DNA from: Bifidobacterium platyrrhinorum
GTDB taxonomy: Bacteria; Actinomycetota; Actinomycetes; Actinomycetales; Bifidobacteriaceae
Assembly: GCF_010667645.1 (NCBI RefSeq)
Contig: NZ_WHZV01000010.1
Span: 1 to 64,000, forward strand
Direction of reading: 5' to 3'
Length of the DNA stretch: 64,000 nt
Below the pieces are notes generated by a model. It saw only the letters and a list, made by a program, of their open reading frames with translations. It ran no database searches and was not told the DNA's origin. A program made the translations under genes and the position numbers. Positions 16,908 through 26,140 of the stretch are shown here, in pieces (the stretch's first letter is position 1; each line of letters begins with the position of its first letter).

Positions 16908-19010
16908 ATGACTGGACAGACGGCGGACATGCATGCGGCGGCCTTGGCCGCGCTCGGACGGTACTTCGGCTACGAATCGTTCCGCCCCGGGCAGTCCGGC
17001 GTGGTCGACGCGCTCCTGCGCGGACACGACGTGCTCGCCGTCATGCCCACCGGCGCCGGCAAATCCTTGTGCTACCAGATCCCGGCCGCCCTGCTGCCCG
17101 GCGTCGCCATCGTCATCTCGCCGCTCATCTCCCTCATGCAGGACCAGGTCGACGCGCTCAACGACGTGGGGCTTCCGGCCGCGTTCGTCAACGGCATGCA
17201 GACGCCGGACGAGCAGTCCATGACGCTCGCCCAGGCGTCCGCCGGCCAGGTGAAGCTCCTCTACGTGGCCCCGGAACGCCTCGAAACCGGCCGGTTCCGC
17301 GACTTCGCCGCACGCACCCCGATCGCGCTCGTCGCCGTCGACGAGGCGCACTGCGTCTCCCAATGGGGACAGGACTTCCGATCCTCGTACCTCGCCATCG
17401 GCGACTTCATCCGCTCGCTGCCGCGCCGCCCGGTCGTCGGCGCGTTCACCGCCACCGCCACCGAGAAGGTTCGGCGCGACATCGTCGGCCTTCTCGGCCT
17501 CGACGCGCCCCGGGTGACCGTCACCGGATTCGACCGTCCCAACCTGTACTTCGACGTCATCGCCATGGAGCGCAAACGCAAGGCCGCATGGATCGCCGAC
17601 TACGTGGCTGCGCACCCCGGCGATTCCGGCATCGTGTACTGCGCCACGCGCAAGGAGACCGAGGCGCTCGCCGACACGTTGAACCGGGCGGTTCCGGAAC
17701 GCCGGGCCGCCGCCGGTGCGACGGCCGGGGGAGCGGGATCCGCCGGCGGCCCGGTGGCCGTCGCCTACCACGGCGGCATGAGCCCGGAGGCGCGCGGGCG
17801 GGCGCAACGCGACTTCGTCACCGACCGGGTGCCGGTCGTCGTCGCCACGAACGCGTTCGGCATGGGCATCGACAAGTCCAACGTGCGCTACGTGATCCAC
17901 CACAACATGCCCGAATCCATCGAGGCGTACTACCAGGAGGCGGGCCGCGCCGGCCGCGACGGCGAACCCAGCCGGTGCGCGCTGCTGTGGAACGAGTCCG
18001 ACATCGTCACACGCCGCCGCCTGCTCGACTCGGACAACGACAACGAGCGCATGACCCCCGAGGAGCAGGAGATCGCGCGACACAACCGCCGCCGCCTGCT
18101 CGACGGTATGATCGGCTACTGCCGCACCACCGAATGCCTCCACCGGTACATGACCCGCTACTTCGGCCAGGAGGACGGGTCGGTGTCCGGGGCAGGCACC
18201 GGTGCGGCGACGGCCGGCGCGCCGGGCAAGTGCGGTGCGTGCGCGAACTGCGAACGCACGTTCACCACCGTCGACGTGACCGACATCGCGCGCAACATCA
18301 GCCGTTGCGTGCACGACGTCATGTTCGAGCACGACGAACAGGGGCATGAGACCACCCCCACGCCGGTGCGTCGCGGGCTCGGATCCGGCAAGATCGTGAG
18401 GATCCTGCGCGGCTCGCAGGCGCAGGACCTCGCCTGGCTCGCCCCGGAGCGCATGCCGAGCTTCGGCACGCTCAAGGACGTGCCGGAGGCGCGCGTACGC
18501 GACGTGCTCAGCCAGATGACCACCGACGGCTATCTGACCGTCGGCGACGGCAGGTTGCCGCTCGTCGGATTCGGCCCGCGCGCCGCCGAAACCGTCGCCC
18601 CCGACTTCCGCTACGAGATCAAGCGCGTGGACCGCCGCTCCGACCGCACGGCCGATGGGGGAGCCGACGGTAGGACGCGGCGCTTGGGCGTGGGCGGCGG
18701 CGTGCCGTCCTCCACCGTGTTCGGTTCGGCCGGCACCGTCGGACCGGTCGATGCCGATGCGTACGTGCCCTCGGACGAGGAGGACGCGCTGTTCGAGCGT
18801 CTTCGCGCCCTGCGCCGCACCATCGCGCAGGAGATCGGCAAACCCCCGTACATCGTCTTCTCCGACCGCGCGCTGCGCGACATGGCGCGCATCCGGCCGG
18901 TCACCGACGCCCAGTTCCTCGCCGTCAACGGTGTGGGCGAACGCAAGCTCGAACGCTATGGCAGACGGTTCATGGACGAGATCGCGGCGTACGGCGCGCA
19001 GGGAGCGTGA
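16908..19010 (+). CDS. recQ: ATP-dependent DNA helicase RecQ
   Basis: 3'-5' superfamily 2 helicase for recombination and repair, 700 residues. Motif I is TGAGKS (K52), motif II DEAH (145-148, in AVDEAHCVSQWGQDFR), motif III TATAT, and the family block QEAGRAGRDG is present. The RecQ C-terminal zinc site is seen as C-R-T-T-E-C and, after a Gly/Ala-rich insert, CGACANC. An HRDC domain ends the protein (LFERLRALRRTIAQEIGKPP to ERKLERYG). I chose ATG 16908: conserved sequence begins just after it and a -10 box lies 7 nt upstream; an in-frame start at 16743 would read through the hairpin element. The stop codon is the first part of a 20-bp tandem repeat. Confidence 0.95.
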   Translation: MTGQTADMHAAALAALGRYFGYESFRPGQSGVVDALLRGHDVLAVMPTGAGKSLCYQIPAALLPGVAIVISPLISLMQDQVDALNDVGLPAAFVNGMQTPDEQSMTLAQASAGQVKLLYVAPERLETGRFRDFAARTPIALVAVDEAHCVSQWGQDFRSSYLAIGDFIRSLPRRPVVGAFTATATEKVRRDIVGLLGLDAPRVTVTGFDRPNLYFDVIAMERKRKAAWIADYVAAHPGDSGIVYCATRKETEALADTLNRAVPERRAAAGATAGGAGSAGGPVAVAYHGGMSPEARGRAQRDFVTDRVPVVVATNAFGMGIDKSNVRYVIHHNMPESIEAYYQEAGRAGRDGEPSRCALLWNESDIVTRRRLLDSDNDNERMTPEEQEIARHNRRRLLDGMIGYCRTTECLHRYMTRYFGQEDGSVSGAGTGAATAGAPGKCGACANCERTFTTVDVTDIARNISRCVHDVMFEHDEQGHETTPTPVRRGLGSGKIVRILRGSQAQDLAWLAPERMPSFGTLKDVPEARVRDVLSQMTTDGYLTVGDGRLPLVGFGPRAAETVAPDFRYEIKRVDRRSDRTADGGADGRTRRLGVGGGVPSSTVFGSAGTVGPVDADAYVPSDEEDALFERLRALRRTIAQEIGKPPYIVFSDRALRDMARIRPVTDAQFLAVNGVGERKLERYGRRFMDEIAAYGAQGA

Positions 19011-19145
19011 CCGTCGGGCAGAGGATGTGACCGTCAGGCAAGGGATGTGACTGTCGGGCAAGGGATGTGACCGTCGGGCGGGAGACGCGGCTGAGGGGCA
19101 AGGATGTGACCGTCGGGCAAGGGACGCGGCCGACGGGCGGCCGGT
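19007..19145. repeat. seven 20-bp tandem units overlapping the recQ stop
   Basis: Units of GTGACCGTCGGGCAAGGGAT type begin at 19007, 19027, 19047, 19067, 19087 (degenerate, 19 bp), 19106 and 19126 (degenerate). The first supplies the recQ TGA. There are no variable spacers. The stretch to 19391 holds no gene. Confidence 0.8.
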
Positions 19146-19391
19146 GCGTCTTCCGCGCGCCCGGACGGCGGGCCGCCGTGTCGTCCGCGCGTACCGTATG
19201 CGTGCCGCATGGTCGTGCGCGCCGCATCGTGCCGCGCGGTCGTGCGCGCGACGGATGTGCATGCGTATGAAGACGTCTATAAGGAACGTCTATAACGCCG
19301 ACGAAGCCTGACGACCCCGTCTCCACGGTCCGCGACTAGGATGGGCGGCGGATGCGTCGCATGGCGATGTGCGACACGGAAAGGAACGAAC

Positions 19392-19883
19392 ATGGCTGAC
19401 AAGACCGACAAGCCCGTGGTGGAAAGCTTCCAGCTCGACCATACGAAGGTGAAGGCGCCGTACGTGCGCTACATCGACACGGAGAAGGGTCCGCACGGCG
19501 ACGTGATCTCCAACTACGACCTGCGCCTCGTGCAGCCGAACGAGAACGCCATCCCGACGGCCGGGCTGCACACCATCGAGCACACGATCGCCGTGCTGCT
19601 GCGCGAGCGCATCGACGGCTACATCGACTGTTCGCCGTTCGGCTGCCGCACCGGCTTCCACCTGCTCACCTGGGGCGAGCATCCCACCGAGGAGATCGCC
19701 AAAGCGCTCAAGGAGTCGCTCGAGTTCATCGCCTACAAGGCCACGTGGGACGACGTGCCCGCCACCACGATCGAAAGCTGCGGCAACTACCGCGACCACA
19801 GCCTGTTCACCGCGAAGGAATGGTGCAAGGACATCCTCGCCAAGGGCATCAGCTCCGACCCGTTCGAACGCAAGGTCGTCTGA
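19392..19883 (+). CDS. luxS: S-ribosylhomocysteine lyase (autoinducer-2 synthesis)
   Basis: Cleaves S-ribosylhomocysteine to homocysteine and DPD, the AI-2 precursor; part of the activated methyl cycle. The 163 residues include the metal ligands HTIEH (two His) and the later Cys in [10 protein letters not shown], plus the conserved SPFGCRTGF with its catalytic Cys. The start at 19392 has AAAGGAA upstream and begins [17 protein letters not shown], as expected for the family. It is monocistronic; homocysteine could feed the cbs/metB enzymes nearby. A 15-bp inverted repeat follows. Confidence 0.97.
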   Translation: MADKTDKPVVESFQLDHTKVKAPYVRYIDTEKGPHGDVISNYDLRLVQPNENAIPTAGLHTIEHTIAVLLRERIDGYIDCSPFGCRTGFHLLTWGEHPTEEIAKALKESLEFIAYKATWDDVPATTIESCGNYRDHSLFTAKEWCKDILAKGISSDPFERKVV

Positions 19884-19944
19884 CCGGAGGGGACCGGGTG
19901 CCGGGGTACCCGGCGGATGGTGTCCGGAGGACATCCCGCAGGTG

Positions 19945-19998
19945 AGGCCGGGGATATCGTACTTGGGGCATGTGTCCCGCGTGCGATATCCCCGGCCT
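19945..19998. terminator. 15-bp-arm inverted repeat after luxS
   Basis: AGGCCGGGGATATCG (19945-19959) is the perfect reverse complement of 19984-19998, loop 24 nt. Probably the luxS terminator, though no long U-tract follows. Confidence 0.6.
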
Positions 19999-19999
19999 T

Positions 20000-20275
20000 A
20001 CCATTTCAAGCCGGAGAAACCGGAACCGGGGGAATTCTCTGGAATACGTTTCCTCCGGCTTCATCGTTTTGGGCCGGGGAATCGTACTTGAGGGAACCTG
20101 GTGGAATACGTTTCCTTCGGTCTCTCCGGTTCAAGCCGGAGAAACCGGAACCGGGGGAGTCCCTTGGAATACGTTTCCTCCGGTTCTGCCTTCTTTGGCC
20201 GGAGGGAACGTACTCGGGGGATTTGATGGAATACGTTTCCTTCGGTCTGCCCGCGTGGAACCGGGGAGACCGTAT
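20000..20275. repeat. 62-63 bp tandem repeat with 125-bp dimer order
   Basis: TGGAATACGTTTCCT begins at 20040, 20102, 20165 and 20227 (spacing 62, 63, 62). Units 1 and 3 are alike (preceded by CCGGAGAAACCGGAACCGGG, followed by CCGG), and units 2 and 4 are alike (TTCGGTCT after the core), so the array is a two-fold repeat of a ~125-bp dimer. From 20276 to 20591 there is no gene; short words such as GGAAGGCTCCG recur around 20400-20480. Confidence 0.75.
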
Positions 20276-20591
20276 ATGCCGGCATGCGGCCGCCCGCTGT
20301 CCGCGTGCATGATGCCATGCGGGATATCGGGCGACCGCATTGTGGAGACTCCAGCCACGTCACGGGGGACCCGACCGTACTACCGGGAAACCCGGCCGTG
20401 TTGGAAGGCTCCGGTCGTATCGGAAGGCTCCGACCGTATCATGAACAACCTCAGCCGTATCACGGGAAGCCTCCGGCCGCATCACAGGAAACCCGCGGTG
20501 TTTGTGAGGCGGGCATGGTAGCGTAACGCGTCAGTTGACCCGTTTCCGATTCAATCGCCGTGCGCCCGGCCGCACGGACGTGAGGTGTGCC

Positions 20592-21119
20592 GTGGAGTCC
20601 AATACGCAGTCCCGTCGTTTCCGTCACGCGACCATGCGCGACCTGCCGCAGATGCTCAAGGTCTACGCGCACGCCCGCGAGCTCATGGCCCGCAACGGCA
20701 ACCCCACGCAATGGGGGAACACGTTCCCGCGCGAATCGGTGGTGAGGGACGACATCGCCAACCAGCGCACCATGCTGCTGGTCGACATGAAGGACGGCCA
20801 CGAGCGCATCCTCGCGCAGTTCGCCCTATGCCCGGGCGAGGACCCCACCTACGCGCGCATCGACGGGGCGTGGCTCGACGACGACACGTACGTGACCATC
20901 CACCGCATCGCCTCGTCCGGGCTGGTGCGCCATGCCGCGCGCGACTGCATCACCTGGGCGCTCAAGCACTACGGCAACGTGCGCGCCGACACGCATCCGA
21001 ACAACAAGGCCATGCAGCACGTGCTCGAGACCAGCGGGTTCGCCCGTTGCGGCCTCATCCAGCTGCTCGACCGGCCGACGGACACCACCAGGATCGCCTA
21101 CCAGCGCCACGAGTGGTAG
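20592..21119 (+). CDS. GNAT-family N-acetyltransferase
   Basis: About 175 residues with the GNAT pattern: N-terminal RFRHATMRDLPQMLKVYAHAR, a central beta region, and the C-terminal ADTHPNNKAMQHVLETSGFARCG, where the NNKAMQ..L...GF signature sits that packs the acetyl-CoA pantetheine in this family. Substrate unknown. The start is uncertain; I use GTG 20592 (VESNTQ) with GAGGTG upstream, because the domain begins shortly after, while the further upstream in-frame start at 20535 has no ribosome site. Followed by a strong hairpin. Confidence 0.8.
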   Translation: MESNTQSRRFRHATMRDLPQMLKVYAHARELMARNGNPTQWGNTFPRESVVRDDIANQRTMLLVDMKDGHERILAQFALCPGEDPTYARIDGAWLDDDTYVTIHRIASSGLVRHAARDCITWALKHYGNVRADTHPNNKAMQHVLETSGFARCGLIQLLDRPTDTTRIAYQRHEW

Positions 21120-21343
21120 GGGCATCGGAATAACGGGGTGTCATCCGGGGTGTCATCAGCGTCGCTCGGCCGCGATGCCTTCATGCCGTTCCCCCTCGGC
21201 ATATTCCGTTGCCGCCCGTGGTATTCCGATGATTCCGGTAATCCCGTTGCCGATGCCGGTTTAAATCGCGGAAGGGGAGTATCGGAACGAGGGGATTCCC
21301 GCTGTTCCCGATCGCGGATACGACATGGATACGACATGGATAC

Positions 21344-21379
21344 GGGAAAGCCCCTTGATGCAAATCGAGGGGCTTTCCC
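21344..21379. terminator. bidirectional terminator
   Basis: GGGAAAGCCCCT (21344-21355) pairs perfectly with AGGGGCTTTCCC (21368-21379), followed by TATTTCG on the + strand. It lies between the convergent acetyltransferase (+) and permease (-). Confidence 0.8.
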
Positions 21380-21382
21380 TAT

Positions 21383-21452
21383 TTCGTCATGCTCGTTCAC
21401 CATGGATGCGTCAGACATCGCCGATACATCCATGGTGAACGAGCATGACGAA
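21383..21452. repeat. 26-bp-arm inverted repeat at the permease 3' end
   Basis: Bases 21383-21408 are the exact reverse complement of 21427-21452, with an 18-nt loop. It begins two bases after the permease stop on the minus strand and probably forms a transcript-end stem in tandem with the terminator at 21344-21379. Confidence 0.75.
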
Positions 21453-21454
21453 CG

Positions 21455-22918
21455 TCACCGCGCTTCCGCGGGGGAGGCGACTTGCGGGGTTTCGGCGTCG
21501 TCCGTGGCCTCCAGCTTGGAGTGGCGGCGGCTGTAGCCGAAGTAGACGGCCAGGCCGATGGCCAGCCAGATCGCGAACCGCACCCAGGTCTCCCAGTTCA
21601 GGCCGGCGATGAACACCAGGCAGAAGATGATGGACAGCGCAGGCACGACCGGCACGCCCGGCGCCTTGAACCCGCGGTGCGCGTCCGGGGCGGTCTTGCG
21701 CATCCACAGCACGCCGGCGGAGACGATGATGAACGCGGACAGCGTGCCGATGTTCACCAGCTCGAACAGGATGTTGATGTTGATGAAGCCGCCGGCGATC
21801 GCGGTGAGGATGCCGAAGAACCAGGTGCCCTTGAACGGCGTGCGGTGCTTCGGGTGCACCTCGCTGAAGAACTTCGGGAACAGGCCGTCGCGGCCCATCG
21901 CGTAGCAGATGCGCGACTGGCCGTACAGCTGCACGAGCATCACCGTGGTCATGCCGACGAGCGCGCCGATGTTGACGACCACGGCCAGCCAGTTCATGCC
22001 GGTGTACAGGATCACGCCGGCGACCGGGGCGTCGATGAACTTCGCGAACTCCTGGTAGGGCACGATGCCGGTCATCACCAGCGTCATGATGATGTAGATC
22101 ACCGTGGAGACGGCGAGCGACAGGAGGATGCCACGCGGCAGCGTCTTGTTCGGCTCGATGGTCTCCTCGGCGGAGGAGGACACGGCGTCGAAGCCGATGA
22201 AGCTGAAGAACACGATGGACGCGGCCGGCAGGATGCCGTACGGCTGGGTGGAGCCGGGCTGGAACGTGTAGATGCCGTACGGGGAGAACGGCTGCCAGTT
22301 GGACGGCTTGACGTACCACACGGCGCAGATGATGAACAGAGCGATGATCGCGAGCTTGATCATCACCATGATGTCGTTGGTCTTCTTCGTCTGGTTGATG
22401 CCCACGGACAGCACCCAGGTGATGAGCAGCACGACCACGAAGCCGGGCAGGTTGAAATAGGTGGTCACGCCGGGCGTGGTGCCGTATGCGGCGGTCAGTT
22501 CGACCGGCAGGCTCAGGCCGAAGCCTTCGAGCAGCTTGTTGAAGTAGCCGGCCCAGCCCGCGGACACGGTGGCCGCCTGCAACGCGTATTCGAGGATGAG
22601 GTTCCAGCCGATCACGAACGCGATGAGTTCGCCGAACGCCAGATACGCGTACGAGTAGGCGGAGCCGGACACCGGCGCCATCGACGCGAACTCGGCGTAG
22701 CACAGGCCCGCGAAACCGCAGCAGATGGCGGCCAGCAGGAACGAGACGGACAGCGCCGGGCCGGCGGTGAGCGCGCCCTTGCCGGTGAGTACGAAGATGC
22801 CGGTGCCGATGATGGCGCCGATGCCGAGCATCGTCAGGTCGAAGGTGCGCATCGTGCGCTTGAGCGGGGTGGAATCGGCGACAAGCTGATCCACCGTTTT
22901 CTTACGGAACAGATTCAT
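21455..22918 (-). CDS. amino-acid permease, APC superfamily (cationic amino-acid transporter type)
   Basis: 487 residues with about 12 to 14 membrane helices. The first helix carries the APC signature GIGAIIGTGIFVLTG; other family blocks are CYAEFASMAPVSGSAYSY and FFSFIGFDAVSSSAEE. Sequence style is that of YfnA/CAT-like permeases, so substrates could be basic or other amino acids; specificity cannot be read. GAGAGAAG stands before the ATG. It is transcribed alone, divergent from alr. The C-terminus is a hydrophilic tail of about 25 residues. Confidence 0.9.
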   Translation of the reverse strand: MNLFRKKTVDQLVADSTPLKRTMRTFDLTMLGIGAIIGTGIFVLTGKGALTAGPALSVSFLLAAICCGFAGLCYAEFASMAPVSGSAYSYAYLAFGELIAFVIGWNLILEYALQAATVSAGWAGYFNKLLEGFGLSLPVELTAAYGTTPGVTTYFNLPGFVVVLLITWVLSVGINQTKKTNDIMVMIKLAIIALFIICAVWYVKPSNWQPFSPYGIYTFQPGSTQPYGILPAASIVFFSFIGFDAVSSSAEETIEPNKTLPRGILLSLAVSTVIYIIMTLVMTGIVPYQEFAKFIDAPVAGVILYTGMNWLAVVVNIGALVGMTTVMLVQLYGQSRICYAMGRDGLFPKFFSEVHPKHRTPFKGTWFFGILTAIAGGFININILFELVNIGTLSAFIIVSAGVLWMRKTAPDAHRGFKAPGVPVVPALSIIFCLVFIAGLNWETWVRFAIWLAIGLAVYFGYSRRHSKLEATDDAETPQVASPAEAR

Positions 22919-23245
22919 GGTCTTCTCTCATGAATTAGTGGAATGGGGCTTGGCCGGACGGAATTCCGGGACCCCGACACGCCTCAACGCCGGGAGTCTG
23001 AACTATGGGCGGCACGATGCCTCCGCGCCGTGCAGGGGGACGAAGTGGCCTGCGGGCAAACGGCTCGTGAACCGCGTAACCGCCGAGTATAGGGCGACCC
23101 GGGGAAAAGCGGCGCCGCGCGTCTCACGATGCGTCCGTCATGCGAAAAACGGGTCGTAGTGTGGAAGCCGATCCGTGATGCGGGGACGCGCAAACCTCGC
23201 GTGTCGGCATGTGGGCGCGAAAACGGACTCGTCACAACGCCGCGC
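22919..23245. other. divergent intergenic region, permease / alr
   Basis: About 330 bp carrying the promoters of the permease (-) and alr (+). I see no gene and no clear operator. Confidence 0.5.
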
Positions 23246-23259
23246 GACAATGGGGCACC
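23246..23259 (+). promoter_or_regulatory. -10 box for leaderless alr
   Basis: GACAAT (23246-23251) lies 8 nt before the alr ATG, with no ribosome binding site. Confidence 0.5.
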
Positions 23260-24618
23260 ATGAGTATGAACGCAGCTCCCGAAATCGAATTCAGCTCCCA
23301 GGCGGGCAGGGCCAACTACGCGGCCGCCCGTCGCCGCTACCCCGCGCAGGCCATCGTCGACCTCAAGGCCCTGCGCGACAACATGGCGCATCTGGTGAGC
23401 GTGGTCGGCGGCCCCCACTCCGGCACCGCCGTGATGGGCGTGGTCAAGGCCGACGCCTACGGCCACGGCCTGCTGCCCGCCGCGCTCGCCGCGCTCGCCG
23501 GCGGCGCCACCTGGCTCGGCACCGCCCAGTCGCATGAGGCGCTGCTCCTGCGCAAGCTCGGCATCGGCCCCGACCGCTGCCACATCCTCACGTGGGTCTA
23601 CAACGGCACGGAGGTCCCGTTCGACGAGCTCATCGCCAACGACATCGACGTGTCCGTCGGTTCGCTGCCCGGCATCGACGCGGTGGCCGAGGCCGCCCGC
23701 AAGCTCGGCAAGACGGCGCGCGTGCACGTGAAGGTCGACTCCGGCTTCGGACGCAACGGCTTCACGCCGGAGGGCTTCGACGCGGCGCTCGCCAGGCTCG
23801 TCCCGCTCGCCAAGGAGGGCGTGCTGCATATCGTCGGCCAGTGGAGCCACCTCGCCGTGGCCGATTCGCCGGACGTGCCCGAGTTCGTCGCCTCCACCGA
23901 CCGCCAGATCGAGAACTTCAAGGCGTTCACCGCCCGCATGGAGAAGGCGGGCATCGCCCCCGAGATCCGTCACCTCGCGAACACCGCGGCCACGCTGTCC
24001 CGCCCCGAGATCCACTTCGAACTCACCCGCCCGGGCATCGGCCTGTACGGCTACGAGCCGGATCCGGCGATGGGCACGCCGTCCAGCTACGCGTTGAAGC
24101 CGGCCATGCGCCTGCAGGCGCAGCTCGGCACCGTCAAGGACGTGGAGGCCGGCCACGGCATCTCCTACGGCCGCACCTACCTCACCCCGGACGACACCTC
24201 CACCGCGATCGTGCCGCTCGGCTACGCGGACGGCATCCACCGCTCCGCCTCCGGATTCGACATGCAGGGCGCCAAGCACGTGGAGAAGCCGGGCGGCCCG
24301 GTGCGCGTGATGACCGCCGAAGGGCCGAAGCTGTACCGCGTCTCCGGCCGCGTGTGCATGGACCAGTTCATCCTCGACCTGCACGGTTCGGCCGCCGCGC
24401 TCGACGTGCATGAGGGCGACACCGTGGAACTGTTCGGCCCGGGCCGCGGCGAGGAGTTCGCCGAGCCGACCGCCGACGACTGGGCCCGCGCCGCCGACAC
24501 CATCAGCTACGAGATCTTCACCTGCCTGCGCAACCGCATCCCGCGCCTGTACGAGCACGCCGCCGAGGTGCTGCCCGCCGACGATCTCGCCAGGCTCGAC
24601 CCGGCGTCGCTGCTGTAA
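23260..24618 (+). CDS. alr: alanine racemase
   Basis: PLP enzyme making D-alanine for peptidoglycan, 452 residues, somewhat longer than the usual ~370 because of N-terminal (about 25) and internal extensions. The PLP Lys is in VVKADAYGHG (K63), the catalytic Tyr region in ISYGRTYL, and the C-terminal RVSGRVCMDQF block is present. Start at ATG 23260 is supported by a -10 box 8 nt upstream; ATG 23266 is alternative. Same-strand order alr-dgt-dnaG is conserved in bifidobacteria as far as I recall, but each gene here has its own leaderless start. Confidence 0.95.
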   Translation: MSMNAAPEIEFSSQAGRANYAAARRRYPAQAIVDLKALRDNMAHLVSVVGGPHSGTAVMGVVKADAYGHGLLPAALAALAGGATWLGTAQSHEALLLRKLGIGPDRCHILTWVYNGTEVPFDELIANDIDVSVGSLPGIDAVAEAARKLGKTARVHVKVDSGFGRNGFTPEGFDAALARLVPLAKEGVLHIVGQWSHLAVADSPDVPEFVASTDRQIENFKAFTARMEKAGIAPEIRHLANTAATLSRPEIHFELTRPGIGLYGYEPDPAMGTPSSYALKPAMRLQAQLGTVKDVEAGHGISYGRTYLTPDDTSTAIVPLGYADGIHRSASGFDMQGAKHVEKPGGPVRVMTAEGPKLYRVSGRVCMDQFILDLHGSAAALDVHEGDTVELFGPGRGEEFAEPTADDWARAADTISYEIFTCLRNRIPRLYEHAAEVLPADDLARLDPASLL

Positions 24619-24649
24619 CGGCTGCTGTAACGGTTCCTCGTAAGCGGTG

Positions 24650-24756
24650 CCGTCCGGAGGCTCCGGACGTCCCGGATTCTCGAAGCGAACGCCGATCCCG
24701 AGAATCCGGGACGCTGAGTGGATCCAAGCGTCCGGTTTTCTCGAGCTTCCGGGACA
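24650..24756. repeat. GGGACGCTGAG hairpin element, copy 1
   Basis: CGTCCCGGATTCTCG (24668-24682) pairs perfectly with CGAGAATCCGGGACG (24699-24713), loop 16 nt, followed by CTGAG. A second degenerate half (GCGTCCGG...TTCTCGAG...CCGGGAC) extends to 24755. The same words build the array at 56852-57110. Confidence 0.75.
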
Positions 24757-24809
24757 TGAACCGTGGCGGCGGAACCCAAGGAACCACCCGCCGGTAGGGG
24801 AACCGCGGG

Positions 24810-24822
24810 TAGGATGGGCGGC
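24810..24822 (+). promoter_or_regulatory. -10 box for leaderless dgt
   Basis: TAGGAT (24810-24815), 7 nt, then the dgt ATG; no ribosome binding site. Confidence 0.55.
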
Positions 24823-26115
24823 ATGGAGACGACACGGGACGGGGAACCGGTATTGAGCGGCGAAGGCTACACCGCCTTCGACGAGGAACGCTGGGCCCCC
24901 GAGGCGCCCAAATCGAAGACGCGCACCGCGTTCGAACGCGACCGCGCCCGACTCATCCACTCATCCGCATTGCGCCGCCTCGGCGCGAAAAGCCAGGTGC
25001 TCGTCGCCGGCACCGACGACTTCGCCCGCACCCGCCTCACCCACACGCTCGAGGTCGCGCAGATCGGCCGCCAGATCGGCAAACTGCTCGGCTGCGACCC
25101 GGACGTGGTCGACTGCGCGTGCCTCGCCCACGACCTCGGCCACCCGCCGTTCGGCCACAACGGCGAACAGGCGCTGGCCCGCATCGCCGCGGGGATCGGC
25201 GGCTTCGAAGGCAACGCGCAGACCCTGCGCCTGCTCACCCGTCTCGAACCGAAGGTCCTCCACCCCGACGGGCGCCCCGCCGGCGTGAACCTCACGCGCG
25301 CCTCGCTCGACGCTGCCGTCAAATACCCGTGGACGCTCGCCGAAGCCCCCGAATACGCGCGCCTCACCGGCGTCAAACCCACCAAGTTCTGCGTCTACCC
25401 GGACGACGAGGACGTGTTCCGCTGGCTCAAGACCGGCGCCCCCAAAGCCGTGAAGCCGATGGAATGCCAGGTGATGGACCTCGCCGACGACATCGCCTAC
25501 TCGGTGCACGACGTGGAGGACGCGATCGCCACCGGCGCGTTCGACCCCTCGGCCCTCTCGAACGTGCGCACGCTCGACGCCATCGTCGAGGACACGCGCG
25601 CCTGGTACGGCGAACGGTGGGACCCGGACGGGCTGCTCGCCGCGTTCGCCCGGCTCTCCCGGCTCGGCCTGTTCCCCGAACGCTTCGACGGTTCGCGAAG
25701 GGACCTGGCCAGACTCAAGAACATCACCTCCGACCTGATCGGACGGTTCGCGTGGAGCGTGGAAAGCGCCACCCGCGAAGCCCACGGCCCCGGCCCGCTC
25801 ACCCGGTACTCGGCCAACGTGGTCATCCCCGGGGAGACCTCCTACGAGATCGTGGCGCTCAAGGGCGTGGCCGTGCATTTCGTCATGGCGCCGCGCCAGC
25901 GCGAGCCGCTGCATCGCGAGGAGCAGCGAATCGTCGAGGACCTCGTCGACGTGCTCATGAGCGAATCCCCGCGCCCCTCCGACGTGCTCGAAAGCCAGTT
26001 CCTCGACGACTGGCGCGAGGCCGGCGATGACGACGGCCGCCTGCGCGTCGCCGTCGACCAGGTCGCCTCCCTCACCGACGCCTCCGCCCTCGCTCTCCAC
26101 TCCATCCTGTGCTGA
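24823..26115 (+). CDS. dgt: deoxyguanosinetriphosphate triphosphohydrolase-like protein
   Basis: HD-domain dNTP triphosphohydrolase that splits dNTPs (typically dGTP) to nucleoside and triphosphate; 430 residues as in the short Dgt group. The N-terminal RTAFERDRARLIHSSALRRL block, the metal His in TRLTHTLEVAQIGRQIG, and the HD pair in CLAHDLGHPPFGHNGE are all present, as is MDLADDIAYSVHDVEDAI. Start ATG 24823 is chosen because a TAGGAT box lies 7 nt upstream and the family N-terminus begins within 20 residues; a start at 24763 would lie upstream of that promoter. A 29-nt-loop hairpin element separates it from dnaG. Confidence 0.94.
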   Translation: METTRDGEPVLSGEGYTAFDEERWAPEAPKSKTRTAFERDRARLIHSSALRRLGAKSQVLVAGTDDFARTRLTHTLEVAQIGRQIGKLLGCDPDVVDCACLAHDLGHPPFGHNGEQALARIAAGIGGFEGNAQTLRLLTRLEPKVLHPDGRPAGVNLTRASLDAAVKYPWTLAEAPEYARLTGVKPTKFCVYPDDEDVFRWLKTGAPKAVKPMECQVMDLADDIAYSVHDVEDAIATGAFDPSALSNVRTLDAIVEDTRAWYGERWDPDGLLAAFARLSRLGLFPERFDGSRRDLARLKNITSDLIGRFAWSVESATREAHGPGPLTRYSANVVIPGETSYEIVALKGVAVHFVMAPRQREPLHREEQRIVEDLVDVLMSESPRPSDVLESQFLDDWREAGDDDGRLRVAVDQVASLTDASALALHSILC

Positions 26116-26140
26116 CCCGGCGTTCCCGTTGTGCGGGGGA

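Noticed and set aside
20040..20245. Possible CRISPR array with 62-bp period
   Set aside because: The whole unit is repeated rather than short repeats with unique spacers, and only four units occur.
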